DNA of 6,872 nt from an uncultured Prevotella sp. GTDB lineage: Bacteria > Bacteroidota > Bacteroidia > Bacteroidales > Bacteroidaceae. Below, piece by piece: positions 1 to 5,872 of the stretch. How positions within the stretch are numbered: position 1 is the stretch's first letter; the number at the start of each line of letters is the position of its first letter. The DNA lies in assembly GCA_934230965.1 (NCBI GenBank), contig CAKQFW010000112.1:1-6872 (forward strand), read 5' to 3'. The notes below the pieces were generated by a model. The model was not told the origin of the DNA and did not search any database. It saw nothing but the letters and a program-made list of their open reading frames with translations. The position numbers were made by a program, and so were the translations under genes.

Positions 1-301
1 GTTCAAGGGTGCTGTCCACTCGGCCGATATCGAATATGCCATGGCAACACTGCCCACCAACCGTGTGTATGACTGGCAACCTGACGACTACCGCGTGTCA
101 GACCAATTCATAAACTATTATGCCAACTTTATCAAGACAGGCAACCCCAACGGTTTAGGTTTGGCTAACTGGACATCTATCACAGGCAAGGAACAGCCCA
201 CACAGCTCATCCTCGATGTTGATTCGTACGAAACCTACGACCCCGCCTTTGAGCAGCGCAACCTGTGGCTCATGCAGTTTAATTGTTTCGGCAGCCGATA
301 A
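1..301 (+). CDS. Type-B carboxylesterase, C-terminal end (partial)
   Basis: This is the last 99 residues of a protein that begins upstream of the window, read in frame from base 2 to the TAA at 299-301. The fragment opens with GAVHSADIEY, which matches the catalytic-His segment of the type-B carboxylesterase/para-nitrobenzyl esterase family (compare GVIHGYEIEF in acetylcholinesterase). The His codon at 17-19 would be the third member of the Ser-Glu-His triad. Next come VSDQFINYYANFIKTGNPNG and a W at codon 58, typical of the family's closing helix ('W..F...G.PN'). The nucleophile elbow, oxyanion hole and any signal peptide lie outside the window, so substrate and location cannot be judged. 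In Bacteroidales such esterases are often secreted and may act on acyl groups of plant polysaccharides; that is family knowledge and is not shown here. The gene is followed by a strong terminator at 438-501 and appears to end its transcription unit. Confidence 0.88.
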   Translation, partial: FKGAVHSADIEYAMATLPTNRVYDWQPDDYRVSDQFINYYANFIKTGNPNGLGLANWTSITGKEQPTQLILDVDSYETYDPAFEQRNLWLMQFNCFGSR

Positions 302-437
302 GGAATACAGAAATTAACGATATGAATAGCAAAGGGGTAATTAAAGGTATGAACGATTGAATTTGAAAAGGTGAGAGGAGTAGTATTTGAAAACACAAGA
401 GATAGTAAACAAATAATGTAAGAAAAAACTTGATGCT

Positions 438-501
438 GGCCGACTCGGTGGTAAACGCTCATTCATTACAGAAGGGGCGTGCCACAGAGTCGGCTTTTTT
501 T
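438..501 (+). terminator. Intrinsic terminator downstream of the esterase gene
   Basis: GCCGACTC at 439-446 pairs perfectly with GAGTCGGC at 487-494. The stem continues inward, after one mismatch, with GTGG (448-451) against CCAC (482-485), and then ACGC (455-458) against GCGT (477-480), closing a loop of about 18 nt. Seven T follow immediately (495-501). This is a long interrupted hairpin with a U-tract, oriented to end + strand transcription about 140 nt after the esterase stop. An A-run at 423-428 could allow weaker termination in the opposite direction, but no minus-strand gene is seen nearby. The hairpin is longer than a minimal terminator, so it might be the 3' end of a stable RNA; no good promoter was found just upstream. 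Confidence 0.85.
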
Positions 502-535
502 ATTTCACTCGCATCATTTTTTTTGCATCTGGGGC

Positions 536-564
536 TTGTGTTTTTAGTTTTTTTCCTATTTTTG
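536..564 (+). promoter_or_regulatory. Probable Bacteroidetes-type promoter for the 989-residue protein gene
   Basis: TATTTTTG at 557-564 fits the Bacteroidetes -7 consensus TAnnTTTG. A TTG at 536-538 lies 18 nt upstream, slightly closer than the usual 19-21 nt for the -33 TTTG. Transcription would start near 571 and give a leader of about 68 nt before the ATG at 639. The region is T-rich, so chance matches are easy; the support is the position between a terminator and a start codon. Confidence 0.5.
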
Positions 565-638
565 CAATATCATCTTAATAAAGTGTTGCATGTCTATGAC
601 GTGCTAACAGTATCTTTCATCACATTTCTGAAAACGAT

Positions 639-3608
639 ATGAGCGACCCGCACAGCAACATACCCCAAGAGTTTAGTCAGTTTTATCTGAAAGACGTTAC
701 CTTCGTCAACCTTATGATGCGTCGTATCTACAATGTGCTTATCGTGGCCAACCCCTACGATGCCTTTATGCTGGAAGACGACGGACGAGTAGAGGAGAAG
801 ATTTATAACGAATATATGGAGCTGGGCCTACGCTATCCGCCCACCTTTACACAGGTAAGTACCACTGAAGAGGCATACCGCATCTTGCGCACCATGAATA
901 TTGACCTGGTGATATGTATGCCTGGCAATGCCGACAACGATGCCTTCAGTGTGGCGCGCGACATCAAACAGGGCTTTCCTGATATTCACTGTGTGGTGCT
1001 CACGCCTTTCTCGCACGGCATCACGCGCCGCATACAGAACGAAGACCTCAGCATCTTCGACTATGTGTTCTGCTGGCTCGGCAATACCAACCTCATCCTC
1101 TCTATCATCAAGCTTATTGAGGACAAGATGAACATTGAACACGACATTCATGAAGATGGTGTGCAGATGATTATGCTGGTTGAAGACAGCATCAGGTTCT
1201 ACAGCAGCATCTTGCCCAACCTTTACAATTATATTTTGCTACAAAGCCAACGCTTTGCTACCGAGGCGCTAAACCGCCACACGGCCACACTGCGTATGCG
1301 TGGTAGGCCCAAGGTGGTGCTGGCCCGTACCTACGAAGAGGCTATGGCGCTGTATAAGCGGTATGCGGCCAACACGCTGGGCGTTATAAGCGATGTGCGC
1401 TTCCCCGTAGGTGGCGTGAAAGATGCCGAGGCGGGCTTTAAACTGCTGCGCGCCATACGTAGCCGCGACGAGTATGTGCCCCTTATCATAGAGAGCTCAG
1501 AGAGCGAAAACCGTGCGCGCGCCGAGGCCGAGGGCTTCCGCTTTGTCGATAAAAACTCGAAGAAGATGAGTCTCGACCTGCGCCGAATGATGGAAGAACA
1601 CATGGGCTTTGGCGACTTCATTTTCCGCGACCCCAAAACTAAGGCCGAGATTATGCGCATACATAGCCTGAAGGAATTGCAAGATAATATCTTTAAGATT
1701 CCTGACGACTCGATGCTCTACCACATCTCACGTAACCACATGAGCCGCTGGCTGTCGGCACGTGCCATCTTCCCCGTGTCGGCCTTCTTGAAAACCGTTA
1801 CGTGGCACAAACTGAAAGATGTGCAGGCGCACCGACAAATTATTTTTGATGCCATTGTGCAGTATCGCCACATGAAAAACATTGGCGTGGTGGCCGTGTT
1901 TGACCGACTGAAGTTTGATGCCTACTCGCACTTTGCCCGTATTGGTGAAGGCTCGTTGGGCGGAAAAGGGCGTGGTCTGGCTTTTCTTGATAGCGTGATA
2001 AAACGTAACCCCGACTTTAACCAGTTTCCGGGCGTGAGCGTGCAGATACCTAAGACGGTGGTGCTCTGCACCGACGTGTTCGACCGCTTTATGGAACAGA
2101 ACAACCTGTACCAGATAGCGCTGAGCGATGCTCCTGACGAAGAAATACTGAAACACTTCTTGCGGGCACAGTTGCCCGACTCGCTCATTGCCGACTTCTT
2201 TACCTTCTTCGAGGCTACACATAGTCCTATCGCCATACGCTCGAGCTCGCTGCTCGAAGATGCCCACTATCAACCCTTCGCAGGCATCTATAGCACCTAT
2301 ATGATACCTTGGCTCGACGATAAGTATGCCATGCTATCAATGTTGGCGTGTGCCATTAAGGGTGTGTATGCGTCGGTATATTATAAAGACTCGAAGGCGT
2401 ATATGATGGCTACCAGCAACGTTATCGACCAAGAAAAGATGGCCGTTATCTTGCAACAGGTAGTGGGTAAACAGTATGAGGGGCGCTTCTATCCCAATAT
2501 TTCGGGTGTGCTGCGCTCGCTCAACTATTATCCTATTGGAGATGAGCGCACCGAAGATGGCATTGTGTCGCTGGCCTTGGGCTTGGGCAAATATATTGTT
2601 GATGGCGGACAAACGTTGCGTGTGTCGCCCTATCATCCGCATCAGGTGTTGCAAACCAGCGAACTGGAGACGGCGTTGCGCGAAACACAGACGCGCTTCT
2701 ATGCCCTCGACACCACGCACGTGGGCAACGACTTTACCGTAGACGATGGCTTTAACATTGTAAAGGTAAAGGTGAAGGAGGCGGTAAACGATGGCTCTAT
2801 CACCTATCTGGCATCTACCTACGACCCCTATGACAACGTGATACGTGATGGCATATATGATGGCGGACGCAAGGTTATCACCTTTGGCGGTGTGCTGCAG
2901 CAAGACGTGTTCCCACTGCCGCAACTGCTGCAGCTGGCTATGAAGTGTGGCGCCGAGAGCATGCGTAGACCTGTTGAGATAGAGTTTGCGTGCAATCTGA
3001 ACAACGACCGCACGGGCGAGTTCTACCTCTTGCAGATACGCCCCATCGTCGATGCTAAGCAGATGCTTGACGAAGATGTGGCTGCCATTGATGACAGCCG
3101 CTGCCTGTTGCGCTCACACAACTCGCTGGGACATGGCATCAGCGACGAGGTGTGCGATGTGGTGTATGTGAAGACCGACGACGACTTTACGGCGGTGAAC
3201 AATCCCGCCATTGCCGACGATATTGAGGCCGTAAACCGCAAGTTCTTGAACGAGGGCAAAGGCTATGTGCTGGTAGGCCCTGGTAGATGGGGGTCGAGCG
3301 ACCCGTGGCTGGGCATACCCGTAAAGTGGCCTCACATCAGTGCAGCAAAGGTTATTGCCGAAGTGGCACTGAAAAACTATCGCGTAGACCCCAGTCAGGG
3401 CACTCACTTCTTTCAGAACCTCACAAGTTTTGGTGTGGGCTATTTTACCATCGATCCTAACGCGCAACAAGGTTTGTTCCGCAAAGACATTCTTGATGCC
3501 ATGCCTGCCATTGATGAAACACAGTATGTGCGTCATGTGCGCTTTGAAAAGCCACTGTGCATAAAGATGGATGGCATGCGGCAAGAGGGGGTAGTGATGC
3601 TGCCGTAA
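639..3608 (+). CDS. Tandem receiver-like / PPDK-type ATP-grasp (PEP/pyruvate-binding domain) protein
   Basis: A 989-residue, probably cytoplasmic protein; no signal peptide or membrane segment is seen. Residues about 30-165 (NVLIVANPYDAFML to IIKLIEDKMN) resemble a degenerate response-regulator receiver domain. Residues about 175-320 resemble a second receiver that keeps the acid pair E182/D183, the candidate phosphoacceptor D252 (GVISDVRFP), S286 and K305 (FVDKNSKK). Residues about 430-805 are a PPDK N-terminal ATP-grasp domain: SLGGKGRGLAFL (K443), IAIRSSSLLED (R534), FAGIYSTY (547-554) and IEFA...FYLLQIRPI (E782, Q799, R801), corresponding to the nucleotide-binding Lys, Arg, Glu and Gln of pyruvate phosphate dikinase. 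The remaining C-terminus has GPGRWGSSDPWLG (880-892) and GTHFFQNL (921-928). No TSHA/TSCHG-type phosphohistidine domain and no PEP-binding TIM barrel follows, so 'phosphoenolpyruvate synthase' would overstate what is visible. A phosphotransfer or ATP-dependent role under receiver control is an inference. The ATG at 639 is preferred because it lies about 68 nt after a promoter and the receiver fold begins about 30 residues later; an A-rich leader replaces a Shine-Dalgarno. Codon use is GC-rich compared with the genes after 4171. Confidence 0.85.
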   Translation: MSDPHSNIPQEFSQFYLKDVTFVNLMMRRIYNVLIVANPYDAFMLEDDGRVEEKIYNEYMELGLRYPPTFTQVSTTEEAYRILRTMNIDLVICMPGNADNDAFSVARDIKQGFPDIHCVVLTPFSHGITRRIQNEDLSIFDYVFCWLGNTNLILSIIKLIEDKMNIEHDIHEDGVQMIMLVEDSIRFYSSILPNLYNYILLQSQRFATEALNRHTATLRMRGRPKVVLARTYEEAMALYKRYAANTLGVISDVRFPVGGVKDAEAGFKLLRAIRSRDEYVPLIIESSESENRARAEAEGFRFVDKNSKKMSLDLRRMMEEHMGFGDFIFRDPKTKAEIMRIHSLKELQDNIFKIPDDSMLYHISRNHMSRWLSARAIFPVSAFLKTVTWHKLKDVQAHRQIIFDAIVQYRHMKNIGVVAVFDRLKFDAYSHFARIGEGSLGGKGRGLAFLDSVIKRNPDFNQFPGVSVQIPKTVVLCTDVFDRFMEQNNLYQIALSDAPDEEILKHFLRAQLPDSLIADFFTFFEATHSPIAIRSSSLLEDAHYQPFAGIYSTYMIPWLDDKYAMLSMLACAIKGVYASVYYKDSKAYMMATSNVIDQEKMAVILQQVVGKQYEGRFYPNISGVLRSLNYYPIGDERTEDGIVSLALGLGKYIVDGGQTLRVSPYHPHQVLQTSELETALRETQTRFYALDTTHVGNDFTVDDGFNIVKVKVKEAVNDGSITYLASTYDPYDNVIRDGIYDGGRKVITFGGVLQQDVFPLPQLLQLAMKCGAESMRRPVEIEFACNLNNDRTGEFYLLQIRPIVDAKQMLDEDVAAIDDSRCLLRSHNSLGHGISDEVCDVVYVKTDDDFTAVNNPAIADDIEAVNRKFLNEGKGYVLVGPGRWGSSDPWLGIPVKWPHISAAKVIAEVALKNYRVDPSQGTHFFQNLTSFGVGYFTIDPNAQQGLFRKDILDAMPAIDETQYVRHVRFEKPLCIKMDGMRQEGVVMLP

Positions 3609-3719
3609 GGCGCTGGTCACGATGCAACGCCTCTTAATGACATACGTTAACACATGGCATCGGTAATTATTAAATAAAACAAAATGCCCATGTGATGATG
3701 AAAAATACTATGATAAATA

Positions 3720-3751
3720 TTTGGCAATTATCGCCGATATCCTTATCTTTG
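3720..3751 (+). promoter_or_regulatory. Strong-match Bacteroidetes promoter for the candidate small RNA
   Basis: TTTG at 3720-3723 and TATCTTTG at 3744-3751 are separated by exactly 20 nt. Both boxes match the Bacteroidetes housekeeping consensus (TTTG, 19-21 nt, TAnnTTTG) without a mismatch, and this is the best promoter match in the window. Transcription would begin near 3757-3759. No open reading frame starts close behind; a terminator hairpin follows about 38 nt after the predicted start. Confidence 0.75.
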
Positions 3752-3757
3752 CAATGT

Positions 3758-3821
3758 TTTTCATGGTATTAGATTTAAGGTTAACAAAAAAGATTGGGAC
3801 TCAGCGGAGCCCCTTTTTTTT
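3758..3821 (+). ncRNA. Candidate small RNA of about 65 nt
   Basis: The stretch between a consensus promoter and an intrinsic terminator is only about 65 nt and has no plausible coding frame, so it would be a free-standing small transcript. Its 5' half is unstructured and A/T-rich (ATTAGATTTAAGG near 3769-3781, then GTTAACAAAAAAG); its 3' half is the terminator hairpin. From memory, the segment around ATTAGATTTAAGG with a following hairpin resembles short RNAs that recur in Bacteroidales genomes, but I could not confirm a family. It could instead be a leader with an attenuator for the sigma locus about 350 nt downstream, although the eight-T tract argues for efficient ending. The 5' end is an estimate from the -7 box. 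Confidence 0.55.
3796..3821 (+). terminator. Intrinsic terminator of the candidate small RNA
   Basis: GGGACTC (3796-3802) pairs with GAGCCCC (3807-3813) around the tetraloop AGCG (3803-3806), with a single A-C mismatch in the middle of the stem. Eight T follow at 3814-3821. The compact G/C-rich hairpin and long U-tract are typical of a rho-independent terminator on the + strand. Confidence 0.85.
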
Positions 3822-3925
3822 GTCCATACATTAAAAGCCCAAAACGTATAAAACAGTATGATAATAATATGTTAGAACAATATTGTTGTGCCCCTACTAT
3901 TTCTTAAATTATTTCATTTGCTATA

Positions 3926-3981
3926 TTAGTGTTATATACATCAGTACATAATAACTTTGCAATATATAACATTTATTTTTG
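3926..3981 (+). promoter_or_regulatory. Possible tandem -7 boxes upstream of the sigma gene
   Basis: TAACTTTG (3952-3959) and TATTTTTG (3974-3981) both match TAnnTTTG. Only the first has anything like a -33 box, TTAG at 3926-3929 with a 22-nt gap, and the second has none. They could give basal transcription of the sigma gene with a leader of about 190-210 nt, but in such AT-rich DNA chance matches are likely. Confidence 0.3.
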
Positions 3982-4055
3982 CACATGGAGAGAGTAACAT
4001 TGATAGAAAGAGTGTTATGTGGAAGTATCGTGAATACAAACTTAAAGCGAAAAGT

Positions 4056-4101
4056 GTTAATAAGTGTTGTCTTTTCGGTACTGTCAGTTTGCCTTTACGT
4101 A
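4056..4101 (+). promoter_or_regulatory. Shared upstream element, copy A (before the ECF sigma gene)
   Basis: This 46-nt segment matches 4808-4852 at about 36 positions with one 1-nt gap. Shared blocks are GTTAAnAAGTGTT, a T-rich spacer, GGTAnTGnCA, and CTTTACGTA at the end. It lies 70 nt before the sigma start codon, and the same element lies 25 nt before the anti-sigma start codon, so it is probably a promoter used by one regulator, possibly the encoded sigma factor. It can also be read as a weak housekeeping promoter (GTTG 4066-4069, 20 nt, TGCCTTTA 4090-4097), but the similarity extends beyond those boxes. Confidence 0.55.
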
Positions 4102-4170
4102 TATATCTTATTAAACCATTATCTACGACAACTAATAAAATTCTGTGATTATTAAAAACTACTTGTTAAA

Positions 4171-4710
4171 ATGGAACAGAATAATTATGAAAATATCGAA
4201 CAATTGAAGAAAAGCTCGTATGACGCTTTTTCAAGATTGTATATACAATATTCAAACAACCTATACAGCTTTGTATTTGCCCAAATAAAAAATAGCACTA
4301 TTGCTGAAGATATTGTTCAAGAAACATTTCTAAAATTATGGAACGTGCGCGAACAATTAGATAGCAATGGAAATATTCAAGCATTGATTTATACGATAGC
4401 GCGAAATCAGATTATTGATACTTTCAGAAAGCAGATAGCACGCATCGACTTTGAAGATTATCATAAGGCTTGTGAAAAGGTATCAACCTATCCAACAGTA
4501 GAAGAACAAATTGATTGTCATGAATTCATTGACCGTGTGCAACAAACGAAAAAACGATTGCCCAAGCGGGCATGTCAGATTTACGAAATGAGTAGAGAAA
4601 AGAACATGCCCATCAATGAAATTGCTAAAGCATTGCATTTGTCTTCACAAACAGTTAAAAACTATCTAACATCTACACTTAAAATATTTAGAAAAGAATT
4701 GAAAAAATAA
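4171..4710 (+). CDS. ECF-type RNA polymerase sigma-70 factor (Bacteroides expansion type)
   Basis: A 179-residue sigma factor made of the two domains expected for the ECF group. Region 2 covers about residues 18-87, with AEDIVQETFLKLW (45-57) in the core-binding part and LIYTIARNQIIDTFRK (72-87) in the -10-recognition part. Region 4 covers about 119-173, with the helix-turn-helix near 147-168 (INEIAKALHLSSQTVKNYL). Size and order fit the many sigma factors that partner FecR-like anti-sigma factors and SusC-like transporters in Bacteroidetes. It should direct core polymerase to promoters of this uptake locus when its anti-sigma releases it. The gene is AT-rich compared with the upstream 989-residue protein gene. 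The ATG at 4171 has an A-rich upstream stretch and no Shine-Dalgarno, as is usual in the phylum. It lies 70 nt after shared element A, which suggests positive autoregulation; no terminator separates it from the anti-sigma gene. Confidence 0.95.
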   Translation: MEQNNYENIEQLKKSSYDAFSRLYIQYSNNLYSFVFAQIKNSTIAEDIVQETFLKLWNVREQLDSNGNIQALIYTIARNQIIDTFRKQIARIDFEDYHKACEKVSTYPTVEEQIDCHEFIDRVQQTKKRLPKRACQIYEMSREKNMPINEIAKALHLSSQTVKNYLTSTLKIFRKELKK

Positions 4711-4807
4711 CATTCTCGGTGTCTTTATTCTTTTCATTAAAACATTAAAACAATGGCCAATATCTTCATAGACATTAGGTAGAAATCCAATATGTATAAC
4801 GTGAAAC

Positions 4808-4852
4808 GTTAACAAGTGTTATTTTTAGGTATTGCCATTATATCTTTACGTA
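4808..4852 (+). promoter_or_regulatory. Shared upstream element, copy B (before the anti-sigma gene)
   Basis: This is the second copy of the element at 4056-4101, with the same blocks GTTAAnAAGTGTT, GGTAnTGnCA and CTTTACGTA and one base less in the T-rich spacer. It ends 24 nt before the ATG at 4877, so transcription starting just after it would give a leader of roughly 15-20 nt. A housekeeping reading is also possible (GTTA 4818-4821, 19 nt, TATCTTTA 4841-4848, one mismatch to TAnnTTTG). Its presence suggests that the anti-sigma and SusC-like genes can be transcribed separately from the sigma gene. Confidence 0.55.
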
Positions 4853-4876
4853 TTTAATAATAGAAGCGAACATTGT

Positions 4877-5842
4877 ATGGAAAACCGAATAGAAGAATTA
4901 TATCAGCAGTATTTGTCGGGGCAGTTATCTCAGGCAGATTTTGAGCAGTTGCAGCATGATGTAACTACAGTTTCAGATGAGGAACTGTGGGACCTCATGT
5001 GTGACAACTATTCAATGACAGCCGAAACGGCAAAGATGAATTGCGAAACCCAGCAAAGAATGTTGAAAAATATACATGCCAAAATAAAAAGAAAGAAGTT
5101 GTATGCTTTGGCTTATGAGTGTTTGCGTTATGCTTCATTGCTGGTGTTAATAGTTGCTTTAGTGGGTGGTAGCTATTGGTGGCTAACATCGTCGACAGCG
5201 CCAACACCAAACTATACTTATGTAAGTGTATTACCAGGAAATAAGAGCAAGTTAACATTACCAGATGGTACCAGCGTAACTCTTAACGGAAATAGCCAAT
5301 TGCGCTACGATGTAGAACCTAAAAAACATCGTGAAGTGGTATTGATGAAAGGTGAGGCCTATTTTGATGTAGCCAAAGATGCCAATTGTCCTTTCCGCGT
5401 TCATGTTAATGATATGCAAATAGAAGTGTTGGGAACGCAGTTTAATGTACGTTTGAATGAAGATGCTATTGAAACGGCCCTGTTCTCGGGCGCTGTTCAA
5501 CTATCGTCTGATTCGTTACTACAAGACTACCAACTTAGACCTGGTAAGAAATCAATTTATAGGCCTGTGTCTCACCAAATCACGATATGTGATAATGATG
5601 GATTGACCGATGCACGATGGAAAGATGGATATTTGGCTTTCAATAGCCTACCATTTAGTAAAGTGCTTCAAGAAATAGAAAACTGGTATGGCGTGAAATT
5701 TCAACTACGCAATCAGCACTTAGCTAATGATAAACTAACCGGATCTTTTTATAAAGAAACCTTAGAGAGTGTGCTAATCTCGTTGAGTATGCAATATGGT
5801 TTTAAATATCGAATGGAACATGAGCATATTATAATAGAATAA
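4877..5842 (+). CDS. FecR-like anti-sigma factor with DUF4974-type C-terminus
   Basis: A 321-residue inner-membrane anti-sigma factor. Residues 1-80 are cytoplasmic (MENRIEELYQQYLSGQLSQ...), the usual short helical part that binds and restrains the sigma factor. One transmembrane helix lies at about 85-103 (ASLLVLIVALVGGSYWWL). Residues about 112-212 are the periplasmic FecR domain, with the family signatures LPGNKSKLTLPDGTSVTLN (119-137), GEAYFDV (159-165) and VLGTQFNVR (184-192). Residues about 250-319 (YLAFNSLPFSKVLQEIENWY onward) match the C-terminal DUF4974 domain, which resembles an STN fold and probably meets the STN domain of the transporter. The frame is open upstream to a TTG at 4832, but that would add 15 residues and place the start inside promoter-like element B; the ATG at 4877 gives the normal family N-terminus. 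Sigma gene upstream and SusC-like gene 30 nt downstream support one trans-envelope signalling unit. Confidence 0.94.
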   Translation: MENRIEELYQQYLSGQLSQADFEQLQHDVTTVSDEELWDLMCDNYSMTAETAKMNCETQQRMLKNIHAKIKRKKLYALAYECLRYASLLVLIVALVGGSYWWLTSSTAPTPNYTYVSVLPGNKSKLTLPDGTSVTLNGNSQLRYDVEPKKHREVVLMKGEAYFDVAKDANCPFRVHVNDMQIEVLGTQFNVRLNEDAIETALFSGAVQLSSDSLLQDYQLRPGKKSIYRPVSHQITICDNDGLTDARWKDGYLAFNSLPFSKVLQEIENWYGVKFQLRNQHLANDKLTGSFYKETLESVLISLSMQYGFKYRMEHEHIIIE

Positions 5843-5872
5843 TGTAGAGATGACATATATAACCTAAATAAG

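Larger units (their letters stand above)
302..638. other. Intergenic region between esterase and PPDK-domain gene
   Basis: This 337-nt non-coding stretch falls into three parts. Bases 302-437 are purine- and A-rich and show no convincing gene or promoter; they are probably the 3' untranslated end of the esterase transcript. Bases 438-501 form an intrinsic terminator. Bases 502-638 are very T-rich and carry a probable promoter and leader for the next gene. An open frame from 430 to 642 crosses both the terminator and the promoter and gives a low-complexity F/L-rich peptide, so I do not call it a gene. Confidence 0.7.
3609..4170. other. AT-rich intergenic region with candidate small RNA and promoters
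   Basis: A 562-nt gap between the 989-residue protein gene and the sigma factor gene. Just after the stop, AGGCG (3608-3612) and CGCCT (3628-3632) could form a 5-bp stem without a U-tract, at best a weak terminator. A clean promoter and short hairpin-ended transcript lie at 3720-3821. Bases 3822-3945 show nothing I can support beyond a 12-bp palindrome at 3876-3887. Promoter-like -7 boxes occur at 3952-3981, and the element shared with the anti-sigma upstream region lies at 4056-4101. An open frame at 3957-4148 has no recognisable protein features and overlaps these sites, so it is not called. Confidence 0.65.

Noticed and set aside
362..389. Possible promoter (TTTG 362-365 and a TTTG at 386-389) that could drive a small RNA ending at 501
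   Set aside because: The -7 box lacks the TAnnTTTG spacing and the gap between the boxes is too short.
430..642. Open frame of 70 codons overlapping the start of the 989-residue protein gene by 4 nt (ATGA)
   Set aside because: It runs through a terminator hairpin and a probable promoter, begins at TTG, and its F/L-rich run comes from T-rich DNA. The ATGA overlap is probably chance.
3608..3632. Possible terminator just after the 989-residue protein gene (AGGCG/CGCCT)
   Set aside because: Only a 5-bp stem with a 15-nt loop and no T-tract.
1728..3653. Long antisense open frames (about 180-195 codons at 1728-2273, 2337-2924 and 3114-3653)
   Set aside because: They mirror the codon pattern of the well-supported + strand gene, overlap one another's region without promoters, and show no domain signatures.
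3876..3887. Perfect 12-bp palindrome AACAATATTGTT
   Set aside because: In AT-rich DNA such palindromes arise by chance; no second copy or adjacent promoter supports an operator.
3957..4148. Open frame of 63 codons upstream of the sigma gene
   Set aside because: No recognisable domain or signal, and it overlaps promoter-like sites and shared element A.
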